A DNA stretch of 64,000 bases from JACCVL01 sp963695375 (GTDB lineage: Bacteria > Actinomycetota > Actinomycetes > Propionibacteriales > Nocardioidaceae). Below are positions 8,215 through 15,816 of the stretch, in pieces; the first letter of the stretch is position 1; every line of letters starts with the position of its first letter. A program made the position numbers and the translations under genes. The notes beneath the pieces were generated by a model that was not told the DNA's origin, did not search any database, and saw only the letters and a program-made list of their open reading frames with translations. The DNA is taken from NCBI GenBank assembly GCA_963695375.1, contig OY968767.1:2604001-2668000 (forward strand), given 5' to 3'.

Positions 8215-9522
8215 ATGCCGGACCAGGACGCGGACGTCGTCATCATCGGCGCCGGGGTGATCGGCGCGGCCGTGGCGCACGAGCTCGCCCGCCGCGGTCG
8301 CCGGACGCTCAACGTCGACCCGCTGCCCGCCGCCGGCTACGGCTCGACCAGCAACTCGAGCGCGATCGTGCGGTTCAGCTACTCCACCATCGCCGGGGTC
8401 ACGATGGCCTGGGAGGGCATGCACTACTGGCGGGAGTGGCCGGACTTCGTCGGCCCGCACGACGAGCGCGGCCACGCCCGGCTGATGCGCACCGGGATGT
8501 TGCTGCTCAAGGAGCCGGGCGGCCAGCACGAGCGCTGCGTGCCGCTTTTCGACGAGGTCGGGATCCCGTACGAGGACTGGGACGCCGCCGAGCTGGCCCG
8601 CCGGGTGCCGGCCCTCGACGTCGGGTCGTACGGCCCGCCCGCGCCGATCGAGGACGACGCGTTCTGGGACGAGGCCGAGGGCCAGCTCGGCGGCGCGATC
8701 TGGACCCCGGACGCCGGCTACGTCAACGACCCGCAGCTCGCGACGCACAACCTGCAGCGGGCGGCCGAGGCGCACGGTGCCCGGTTCCGGTTCGGCGTCT
8801 CCGTCACCGAGGTGCACCGGAGCGACGGGACGGTCACCGGGGTGCAGCTGTCCGACGGCACCGCGATCGCCGCGCCGGTGGTCGTCAACGTGGCCGGCCC
8901 GCACTCCGGCGCCGTCAACGCGCTGGCCGGGCTGGCCGACACGATGCGGATCGGAACCCGCCCGCTGCGGCACGAGGTGCACCACGTGCACGGGCCGAAG
9001 ACGCTGCCACCGGACGAGGCCTGTGCGGTCGCCGACGGGGACACCGGGATCTACGTCCGCCCCGAGGTCGGCGGCAACCTGCTGGTCGGCTCGCTCGACC
9101 CGGCCTGCGACCCGCAGGAATGGGTCGACGACCCCGACGACTACAACCGGTCGGTCACCGCGGCCGGCTTCCAGCGTCAGGTGCTGCGCGCGGCCCGCCG
9201 GCTGCCCGACCTCGAGGTGCCGAGCCGTCCGCAGGGTGTGGCCGCGCTCTACGACGTCGCCGACGACTGGATCCCGATCTACGACCGCACCGACCTGGAC
9301 GGCTTCTACGTCGCCATCGGCACGTCGGGCAACCAGTTCAAGAACGCACCGGTGGCCGCGCACTGCCTGGCCGAGCTGATCGAGGCGGTGGAGGCCGGCC
9401 ACGACCACGACTCCGAACCGGTGGTGGTCGCCGGTGCGCACACCGGGATGCCGATCGACCTTGGCGTCTTCCGGCGGAACCGGGTCGCCCACCCGGACAG
9501 CTCGTTCTCCGTGTACGGATAA
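8215..9522 (+). CDS. FAD-dependent oxidoreductase, DadA / sarcosine-oxidase-like
   Basis: This 435-aa flavoprotein has an N-terminal GxGxxG motif (VVIIGAGVIGAAVAHELARRG), a DAO-family substrate domain, and a C-terminal GFYVAIGTSGNQFKNAP segment typical of the glycine/D-amino-acid oxidase family (sarcosine oxidase beta, dimethylglycine and proline dehydrogenases). A good Shine-Dalgarno sequence (GAGGAG, 7 nt before ATG) supports the start. It is the first gene of the plus-strand demethylation cluster, divergent from iclR. By context it may oxidise sarcosine or another N-methylated amino acid produced by the cluster; substrate specificity is inferred, not seen. Confidence 0.85.
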   Translation: MPDQDADVVIIGAGVIGAAVAHELARRGRRTLNVDPLPAAGYGSTSNSSAIVRFSYSTIAGVTMAWEGMHYWREWPDFVGPHDERGHARLMRTGMLLLKEPGGQHERCVPLFDEVGIPYEDWDAAELARRVPALDVGSYGPPAPIEDDAFWDEAEGQLGGAIWTPDAGYVNDPQLATHNLQRAAEAHGARFRFGVSVTEVHRSDGTVTGVQLSDGTAIAAPVVVNVAGPHSGAVNALAGLADTMRIGTRPLRHEVHHVHGPKTLPPDEACAVADGDTGIYVRPEVGGNLLVGSLDPACDPQEWVDDPDDYNRSVTAAGFQRQVLRAARRLPDLEVPSRPQGVAALYDVADDWIPIYDRTDLDGFYVAIGTSGNQFKNAPVAAHCLAELIEAVEAGHDHDSEPVVVAGAHTGMPIDLGVFRRNRVAHPDSSFSVYG

Positions 9523-9549
9523 CGGTCGGCCACAAATCGCGGTTTGCGC

Positions 9550-9579
9550 TCGACAATCGCCCGCCTCCATGCGTACCGT
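9550..9579 (+). promoter_or_regulatory. Probable promoter of the corrinoid-protein operon
   Basis: TCGACA (9550-9555) and TACCGT (9574-9579) are separated by 18 bp in the 143-bp gap after the first flavoenzyme gene. The downstream palindrome at 9598-9614 starts about 18 nt after the -10 box. Confidence 0.45.
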
Positions 9580-9597
9580 TTTCTGTCAGGCAGCACA

Positions 9598-9614
9598 GTT
9601 CCGCATCGCGGAAC
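9598..9614. promoter_or_regulatory. Perfect 7+3+7 palindrome, candidate operator
   Basis: GTTCCGC-ATC-GCGGAAC is a perfect inverted repeat between the probable promoter and the ATG at 9666. Its shape (7-bp arms, 3-bp centre) resembles operators of IclR-family regulators; the IclR gene at 7367-8116 is the nearest regulator. It does not resemble the palindrome at 8148, so if IclR binds both, one is a weak site. Confidence 0.5.
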
Positions 9615-9665
9615 GCAGCAGACCGGCGGCGGGGCGCACCGCCACCGGAACACGGAGAGGCCGCC

Positions 9666-10364
9666 ATGAGCGACACCGAGCTGGATCTGACCACGCTCCC
9701 GGACGACGAGCTGGTCACCCAGATGCACGACGACCTCTACGACGGGCTGGCCGACGAGATCCTGCAGGGCACCGAGATCCTGCTGGAGCGCGGGTGGAGC
9801 CCGCAGCGGGTGCTGAACGAGGCCCTGGTCGAGGGGATGCGGATCGTCGGCGTGGACTTCCGCGACGGCATCCTGTTCGTCCCCGAGGTGCTGCTCGCCG
9901 CCAACGCGATGAAGGCCGGGATGGCCGTGCTGCGCCCGCTGCTCGCCGAGACCGGTGCCGAGCAGATCGGCAAGGTGGTGCTCGGCACCGTCAAGGGCGA
10001 CATCCACGACATCGGGAAGAACCTGGTCGGGATGATGCTGGAGGGTGCCGGCTTCGAGGTGATCGACCTGGGCATCAACATCGACGCGCAGGCCTATCTC
10101 GACGCGCTCGAGGAGCACCAGCCGGACATCCTCGGGATGTCCGCGCTGCTCACCACGACGATGCCGTACATGAAGGTGGTCATCGACGAGCTGGTCACCC
10201 GCGGCCTCCGGCACCGCTACATCGTCCTGGTCGGCGGCGCGCCGCTGAACGAGGAGTTCGGCGACGCGATCGGCGCCGACGCCTACTGCCGGGACGCGGC
10301 CGTCGCGGCCGAGATGGCCCAGACCCTGCTCAGGTCCCGCCGTGACCTCGCCGCAGCCGGTTGA
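9666..10364 (+). CDS. Corrinoid (cobalamin-binding) methyl-carrier protein, MtbC/MtgC-like
   Basis: The 232-aa protein has the two domains of methyltransferase corrinoid proteins: a helical cap (residues 1-90, LADEILQGTEILLERGWSPQ) and a Rossmann B12 domain with the base-off histidine motif GDIHDIGKN, then SALLTTTMP and VGGAPLNEEF, which line the corrin. It shuttles a methyl group between the MttB-type methyltransferase (14260) and the methyl-THF methyltransferase (11374). The start at 9666 is set by GGAGAGG upstream. The gene overlaps the next by 23 bp, indicating an operon. Confidence 0.92.
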   Translation: MSDTELDLTTLPDDELVTQMHDDLYDGLADEILQGTEILLERGWSPQRVLNEALVEGMRIVGVDFRDGILFVPEVLLAANAMKAGMAVLRPLLAETGAEQIGKVVLGTVKGDIHDIGKNLVGMMLEGAGFEVIDLGINIDAQAYLDALEEHQPDILGMSALLTTTMPYMKVVIDELVTRGLRHRYIVLVGGAPLNEEFGDAIGADAYCRDAAVAAEMAQTLLRSRRDLAAAG

Positions 10365-11001
10365 CCCGGCCGGCGCCGGCCGCCGGGTGCTCGTGCTGGC
10401 CTGCGGGGCGCTGGCCCGCGAGCTGAAGATGCTCGCCGATCACGACGGTCTGGACGCCCTCGACTTCGCCTACCTCCCGGCCGGGCTGCACAACACCCCG
10501 CAGTTGATCCCGGCCGCGGTCGAGGAGCGGCTGGCGTCGCTGGCGGACCGGTCCGGCGCCGCGTACGACGAGGTGTTCGTCGGCTACGGCGACTGCGGGA
10601 CCGGCGGCCGGCTGGACGAGGTGCTGGAGCGGCACGGCGTCCAGCGGCTCCCCGGCGCGCACTGCTACGAGTTCTTCACCGGCAGCGCCGAGTTCGCCGC
10701 GATGCAGGACGCCGAGCCGACCACCTTCTACCTCACCGACTTCCTGGTCCGGCAGTTCGACCGGCTGGTCTGGCGCGGGCTCGGGCTCGACCGCTGGCCG
10801 CAGCTGCGGGACGACTACTTCGGCAACTACACCCGGCTGGTCTACCTGTCCCAGTTCCCGACCGAGCGGCTGCTCGCCGAGGCGCGGGAGGCGGCCGACC
10901 GGCTCGGGCTGCGCTTCGAGCACCGCGCGGTCGGCACCGGCGAGGTCCGGCCGGTGCTGCTCCAGCTCGGCCGGCGGCCGCTGGAGACGACTGCCTCGTG
11001 A
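10342..11001 (+). CDS. DUF1638 family protein
   Basis: The 219-aa protein carries the DUF1638 signature: VLACGALARELKML near the N-terminus, LDFAYLPAGLHNTPQLIP, then VGYGDCGTGGRLDEVL and GAHCYEFFTG. The conserved Cys and His residues suggest metal or cofactor handling, but no function has been shown to my knowledge. The family recurs beside corrinoid methyltransferase genes, and here it lies between the corrinoid carrier and the methyltransferases, with overlaps on both sides, so a role in corrinoid loading or methyl transfer is a reasonable guess. Confidence 0.8.
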   Translation: MTSPQPVDPAGAGRRVLVLACGALARELKMLADHDGLDALDFAYLPAGLHNTPQLIPAAVEERLASLADRSGAAYDEVFVGYGDCGTGGRLDEVLERHGVQRLPGAHCYEFFTGSAEFAAMQDAEPTTFYLTDFLVRQFDRLVWRGLGLDRWPQLRDDYFGNYTRLVYLSQFPTERLLAEAREAADRLGLRFEHRAVGTGEVRPVLLQLGRRPLETTAS

Positions 11002-11377
11002 GCGGACGACGGCGCAGCAGCGGTCCGGCCGAACCGCAGCTGTCGGTCATCTGGTGGCGCGACATCCCGACCCAGGTGGTGGCCAGCCACCAGGGCGAGA
11101 CGGTCCGCGCCGAGCTGCACGCCCGCTTTCCGGCCGCCGTCGACCGGGCCGCCATGCAGGCCGGGCTGGACGGGTCGGAGGACTACCTGGCGCAGTGGGA
11201 CCGGCGCACCCGCGGCTGCGGCACCGACCTGCAGGGCGAGGTGGACACCGAGGTCGCCGCACTGCACGACCGCTATCCCTCCACCGTCCTGAACGCGCTC
11301 GTCCGCACCGGTGGCCTGGCCGGGCAGGCCGGCCAGGCCGGCCTCCCCCCGACTCCACGACCGAGGACGCCCCGTGA
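10998..11377 (+). CDS. 'Virulence factor' family small protein; frame disrupted near its 3' end
   Basis: The first ~115 codons encode LSVIWWRDIPTQVVASHQG, AELHARFPAAVDRAAMQAGL and EDYLAQWDRRTRG, which match the small protein family called virulence factor in Pfam (a name without proven meaning). The frame then fails to stop and runs out of phase through the next genes to 12767, which is not credible. With one extra C in the C6 run at 11345-11350 the protein would end ...PPDSTTEDAP and stop at a TGA (11375-11377) overlapping the next GTG start, the GTGA arrangement used elsewhere in this operon. The end given here assumes that correction. Confidence 0.6.
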
Positions 11378-12288
11378 CCGAGACCGTCATCAGCTCGGCG
11401 ACCCGCGAGGTCGTCCTCGGCCCGGAGCGGCCGTTCGTCGTCATCGGCGAGCGGATCAACCCGACCGGCCGCAAGCAGCTGGCCGCCGAGATGAAGGCCG
11501 GCGACTACAGCCGGGTCCGCGCCGACGCGCTGGCCCAGGTCGAGGCCGGCGCCAGGGTGCTGGACGTCAACGCCGGCATCCCGCTGGCCGACGAGCCCGC
11601 CATCCTGGCCGAGGCGATCCGCCAGGTGCAGTCGCTGACCGACGCGCCGCTGTCGATCGACTCCTCGATCGTCGCCGCCCTGGAGGCCGGCCTGGCCGCG
11701 TACGACGGCAAGCCACTGGTGAACTCGGTGACCGCCGAGGAAGAGCGGCTGGAGTCGGTGCTGCCGCTGGTCGCCCGGGCCGGCGCGGCGGTGGTCGCGA
11801 TCACCAACGACGAGAACGGGATCTCCGAGGACCCCGACGTCCGCTTCGAGCTGGCCCGGCGGATCGTGCACCGGGCCCAGGACCACGGCATCCCGCTGTC
11901 CGACATCGTGGTGGACCCGCTGGTGATGCCGATCGGCGCGATCGGCCAGGCCGGCCGCCAGGTGATGCGGCTGGTCGGCCGGCTGAGCGCGGAGCTCGGG
12001 GTGAACACGACCTGCGGCGCATCCAACATCAGCTTCGGGCTGCCGCACCGGGCGGCGGTCAATGCGGGCTTCCTGACGATGGCGATCGGCGCCGGGCTCA
12101 CGTCGGCGATCACCAACCCGCTGGAACCGGAGATCCGGACCGCCGTGATGGCGGCCGACGTGCTGACCGGCAACGACCGGAACTGCGCGGCGTGGATCGG
12201 CGCGCACCGCGCGGCCGCCCCCCCGGACGGCTCGATGCGGGGCCGCCGGGACACCAGTCGGAGGCGGGCGGCGGCCGCGGGTGGCTGA
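11374..12288 (+). CDS. Methyltetrahydrofolate:corrinoid methyltransferase (pterin-binding domain)
   Basis: The 304-aa protein is a dihydropteroate-synthase-like TIM barrel: VVIGERINPTGRK at the first strand, VLDVNAGIP, LSIDSS, KPLVNSV, ITNDENGI, IVVDPLVMPIG and TTCGASNISFGLP follow in the order of MeTr/MtvA/AcsE enzymes. These move methyl groups between corrinoid protein and tetrahydrofolate. In this cluster the likely direction is from methyl-Co(III) carrier to THF, giving methyl-THF. The GTG start at 11374 follows the previous gene directly. A C-terminal basic tail (GRRDTSRRRAAAAGG) is probably disordered. Confidence 0.9.
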   Translation: MTETVISSATREVVLGPERPFVVIGERINPTGRKQLAAEMKAGDYSRVRADALAQVEAGARVLDVNAGIPLADEPAILAEAIRQVQSLTDAPLSIDSSIVAALEAGLAAYDGKPLVNSVTAEEERLESVLPLVARAGAAVVAITNDENGISEDPDVRFELARRIVHRAQDHGIPLSDIVVDPLVMPIGAIGQAGRQVMRLVGRLSAELGVNTTCGASNISFGLPHRAAVNAGFLTMAIGAGLTSAITNPLEPEIRTAVMAADVLTGNDRNCAAWIGAHRAAAPPDGSMRGRRDTSRRRAAAAGG

Positions 12289-14263
12289 CCTCGTCGACGT
12301 CTCCTTCATGCCGTCTGGCCGGCGCGGTCAGGTGCCGGCCGGCAGCACCGTGCTGGACGCGGCGCGCAGCCTCGGCGTGGACCTGGACTCGATCTGCGGC
12401 GGGCGCGGGATCTGCGGGCGCTGCCAGGTGGAGCTCGGCGAACGGCCCGGGGTGGACGCCGGTGCGGACCGGCTCAGCCCGCCGGGACCGACCGAGACCG
12501 ACTACCGCGGTCGCCGGTCGGTCGGCGCCGGGCGGCGGCTCGGCTGCGCCGCCCACGTGCTGCGCGACGCCGTGCTCCGGGTGCCGCCGGACAGCCAGGT
12601 GCACCGCCAGGTCGTCCGCAAGGCGGTCGGCAGGCCCACCGTGCCGGTCGACCCGGTGCTGCTGCTGCGCTACGTCGAGGTGCCCGAGCCGACGCTGGCC
12701 GGGACCGTGGGCGACCTGCAACGGCTGCGGACCGCGCTGGCCGAGCAGTGGGACCTGCCCGGCGTGACGATCGCGCATCCGGCGCTGGCCGAGCTGCAGC
12801 CGGCGCTGGCCGCCGGCAAGCGGGCGGTGACGGTCGCGGTCCGGGCCGAGTCGGAGGTGGTGGCGGTCTGGCCGGGGCTGCGCGACACCGTGCACGGGGT
12901 CGCCTTCGACATCGGGTCGACCACGCTGGCCGGCCATCTGTGCGAGCTCGGGTCCGGCGAGGTGCTGGCCTCGGCCGGCCGGATGAACCCGCAGATCGGC
13001 TACGGCGAGGACCTGATGAGCCGGGTGTCGTACGTGCTGATGAACCCCGACGGCGCCGAGCGGCTGACCACGGCGGTGCGCGAGGCGCTGGCCGAGATGG
13101 TCGCCGACCTGGCCCGGGACGCGGGCGTCGAGCCGCACTCGGTCCTCGAGGTGACCCTGGTCGGCAACCCGGTGATGCACCACCTCGCCCTCGGCCTGGA
13201 CCCGCGCGAGCTGGGCACCGCGCCGTTCGCGCTCGCCACCACCGAGCAGGTGACGGTGCCGGCGCGCACCCTGGGGCTGGACGTGCACCCGGGCGCGGCG
13301 GCCTACGCCCCACCGTGCATCGCCGGGCACGTCGGCGCGGACACCGCGGCGATGGTGCTCGCGGAGGGACCGCACCGCGGCTCCGAGCTCAGCCTGCTGG
13401 TCGACGTGGGCACCAACGCCGAGATCGTGCTCGGCAACGACGAGCGGCTGCTCGCCTGCTCCTCCCCCACCGGCCCGGCCTTCGAGGGCGCTCAGGTCAC
13501 CGGCGGCCAGCGCGCCGCCCGCGGCGCGGTCGAGCGGGTCCGGGTCGACCCGGCCACCTTGGAGCCGCGGCTCAAGGTGGTCGGCTGCGGACTGTGGTCG
13601 GACGACGACGGCTTCGCCCGCGCCGTCCGGCGGACCGGGATCACCGGCATCTGCGGCTCGGGGATCATCGAGGCGGTGGCCGAGCTCTTCCTCGCCGGCG
13701 TGGTCACCCAGGACGGCCGGCTGGTGCGGCCCGAGGGCCGCGACTCCGACCGGTTCGTCGAGCACGGCCGGACGCTCGGCTTCCGGCTGTGGGACGACCC
13801 GGTGCTCGAGGTGACGCAGGCCGACGTGCGGGCGATCCAGCTGGCCAAGGCCGCGCTGCAGGCCGGCTGCCGGCTGCTGATGGACCGGCTCGGGGTGCAC
13901 GAGGTCGACCGGATCCGGCTGGCCGGGGCGTTCGGCAGCCACATCGACCCGACGTACGCGATGGTGCTCGGCCTGCTGCCGGACTGTGACCTCGACCGGG
14001 TGGAACCGGCCGGCAACTCCGCCGGCACCGGCGCGCTGATGGTGCTGCTGTCCACCGCCGCCCGGGCCGAGGTGGAGCAGGTGGCGGCCGCGGTGGACAA
14101 GGTCGAGACCGCGATCGAGCCGGCCTTCCAGGAGCATTTCGTGCAGGCGATGGGCTTCCCGCACACGACCATCCCGTACCCGCGGCTGGCCGAGCGGGTC
14201 ACCCTGCCGGCGGCCGCCGCCCCGGCCGGGGCCGCGGGCCGCCGGAGGAGGAGCCGCCCATGA
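12281..14263 (+). CDS. RamA-like ATP-dependent corrinoid reductive activase (ferredoxin + ASKHA, DUF4445)
   Basis: The 660-aa protein begins with a plant-type [2Fe-2S] ferredoxin domain (SICGGRGICGRCQVELGE plus a later Cys at GCAAHV), followed by the ASKHA activator domain: GVAFDIGSTTLAGHL (phosphate 1), MNPQIGYGEDLMSRVSYV, LVDVGTNAEIVLG, CSSPTGPAFEGAQ and LAGAFGSHIDPTYA. These are hallmarks of RACE/RamA proteins, which use ATP to reduce inactive Co(II) corrinoid carriers back to Co(I). It overlaps the methyltransferase stop by 8 bp and the next start by 4 bp, so it is operonic. Such an activase next to oxidative flavoenzymes suggests operation in an aerobe. Confidence 0.92.
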   Translation: MADLVDVSFMPSGRRGQVPAGSTVLDAARSLGVDLDSICGGRGICGRCQVELGERPGVDAGADRLSPPGPTETDYRGRRSVGAGRRLGCAAHVLRDAVLRVPPDSQVHRQVVRKAVGRPTVPVDPVLLLRYVEVPEPTLAGTVGDLQRLRTALAEQWDLPGVTIAHPALAELQPALAAGKRAVTVAVRAESEVVAVWPGLRDTVHGVAFDIGSTTLAGHLCELGSGEVLASAGRMNPQIGYGEDLMSRVSYVLMNPDGAERLTTAVREALAEMVADLARDAGVEPHSVLEVTLVGNPVMHHLALGLDPRELGTAPFALATTEQVTVPARTLGLDVHPGAAAYAPPCIAGHVGADTAAMVLAEGPHRGSELSLLVDVGTNAEIVLGNDERLLACSSPTGPAFEGAQVTGGQRAARGAVERVRVDPATLEPRLKVVGCGLWSDDDGFARAVRRTGITGICGSGIIEAVAELFLAGVVTQDGRLVRPEGRDSDRFVEHGRTLGFRLWDDPVLEVTQADVRAIQLAKAALQAGCRLLMDRLGVHEVDRIRLAGAFGSHIDPTYAMVLGLLPDCDLDRVEPAGNSAGTGALMVLLSTAARAEVEQVAAAVDKVETAIEPAFQEHFVQAMGFPHTTIPYPRLAERVTLPAAAAPAGAAGRRRRSRP

Positions 14264-15807
14264 CCACCGAAGACACCGGCCGCCGTCGCGGCGGCGGCAG
14301 GCGCCGCTTCCGGGACGCCGCGCCCACCGGACCGCAGCAGCCGCCCTGGCGCACCCTGCGCCGCCCGTACGAACCCGTGCGGGCGGTGTCCGACGACGAG
14401 CTGGAGGCGATCCACCGGGCGTCGCTGCGGGTGCTGGCCGAGACCGGCATCGACTTCCTGCACCCGCGGGCCCGGCTGCTGTGGGGCCAGGCCGGTGCCG
14501 ACGTCGACGGGGACCGGGTCCGGCTGCCCGCCGAGCTGGTGGAGTCGCTGGTGGCCGAGGCGCCGGCGACGTTCCGGCTGCACGCGCGCAACCCCGCGCA
14601 CGACGTCGAGATCGGCGGCGACGCGGTCGTCTTCGGCTCGGTCGCCAGCGCGCCGTACGTCGGCGACACCGCAGGCGGCCGACGGGAGGGCAACGCGGCC
14701 GACTTCGACGCGCTGGTGCGGCTGTCGCAGACGCTGAACGCGATCCACGTGCACGGCGGCTACCCGGTCGAGCCGACCGACATCCACGCGTCGGTGCGAC
14801 ACCTGCGGGCCACCCGGACGCTGCTGACGCTGAGCGACAAGGTGCCGAACGCCTACAGCCTCGGGGCGGAGCGCAACGCCGACTGCCTGGAGATGGTGCG
14901 GATCGCCCGGCAGGTGGACGCGGAGACGCTGGACCGGGAGCCGTCGATCCACACCGTCATCAACGCCAGCTCGCCGTTGCGCTACGACCACCCGATGCTC
15001 GAGGGCATCCTGCAGTACTCCAGCCGCAACCAGATGGTGATCGTCACCCCGTTCACGCTGGCGGGTGCGATGGCACCGGTGACGCTGGCCGGGGCCCTCG
15101 TGCAGCAGAACGCGGAGGCGCTGGCCGGGATCGCGTTCACCCAGCTGGTGCGGCCCGGCTCGCCGGTGGTCTACGGCGGCTTCACCTCCAACGTGGACAT
15201 GCGGTCGGGGTCGCCGGCGTTCGGCACCCCGGAGTTCATGAAGGCGGCGATGGTCGGCGGGCAGCTCGCCCGGCGGGCCGGCGTGCCGTACCGGTCGTCG
15301 AACGTCTGCGCCGCGAACGCGGTGGACAGCCAGGCGGCGTACGAGAGCGTGTTCTCGCTGTGGGGCGCGGTGATGGGTGGCGCCAACCTGATCTACCACG
15401 GCGCCGGCTGGCTGGAGGGCGGCCTGCGCGCGTCGTTCGAGAAGATGGTGATCGACGCCGACCTGCTGCAGATGGTGGCGTCGTTCCTGCAGCCGGTGCT
15501 CGTCGACGAGCCGTCGCTGGCGGTGGACGCGATCGCCGAGGTCGGGCCGGGCGGGCACTTCTTCGGCGTGCAGCACACCCAGGACCGGTTCCGGGACGCC
15601 TTCTTCGCCCCGATGGTGTCGGACTGGCGGAACTTCGAGAGCTGGCAGGAGGGCGGCAGCCCGACCGCGGCCGACCACGCCAGCCGGCTGGTCCGCGAGC
15701 TGACCGACGCCTACGAGCAGCCACCGATGGACCCCGAGGTGGTCGCCGAGCTGGACGACTTCGTCGCCCGTCGCGTCGCCGAGGGCGGCGTCCCCACGGA
15801 CTTCTGA
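14260..15807 (+). CDS. MttB-family (trimethylamine methyltransferase superfamily) methyltransferase, non-pyrrolysine
   Basis: The 515-aa protein shows the MttB TIM-barrel pattern (LAETGIDFLHPRARLLWGQAG near the N-terminus, SSPLRYDHPMLEG, VTPFTLAGAMAPVTLAGALV, PVVYGGFTSNVDMRSG, GANLIYHGAGWLEGG). The frame contains no in-frame amber codon, so it belongs to the non-pyrrolysine branch that includes glycine-betaine and proline-betaine methyltransferases. It should demethylate a quaternary or tertiary amine and methylate the corrinoid carrier. A basic, Arg-rich 25-residue leader precedes the fold. The start overlaps the activase stop (ATGA). Confidence 0.92.
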   Translation: MTTEDTGRRRGGGRRRFRDAAPTGPQQPPWRTLRRPYEPVRAVSDDELEAIHRASLRVLAETGIDFLHPRARLLWGQAGADVDGDRVRLPAELVESLVAEAPATFRLHARNPAHDVEIGGDAVVFGSVASAPYVGDTAGGRREGNAADFDALVRLSQTLNAIHVHGGYPVEPTDIHASVRHLRATRTLLTLSDKVPNAYSLGAERNADCLEMVRIARQVDAETLDREPSIHTVINASSPLRYDHPMLEGILQYSSRNQMVIVTPFTLAGAMAPVTLAGALVQQNAEALAGIAFTQLVRPGSPVVYGGFTSNVDMRSGSPAFGTPEFMKAAMVGGQLARRAGVPYRSSNVCAANAVDSQAAYESVFSLWGAVMGGANLIYHGAGWLEGGLRASFEKMVIDADLLQMVASFLQPVLVDEPSLAVDAIAEVGPGGHFFGVQHTQDRFRDAFFAPMVSDWRNFESWQEGGSPTAADHASRLVRELTDAYEQPPMDPEVVAELDDFVARRVAEGGVPTDF

Positions 15808-15816
15808 GGAGCACAG

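Noticed and set aside
9523..9665. A cobalamin riboswitch before the corrinoid gene
   Set aside because: The gap is only 143 bp, shorter than a usual B12 riboswitch, and shows a promoter and palindrome rather than a B12 box.
10998..12767. A single 589-aa product from the virulence-factor frame
   Set aside because: Beyond about 115 codons it runs out of phase through the methyltransferase and activase genes, both of which have strong motifs; an indel in the C6 run explains it.
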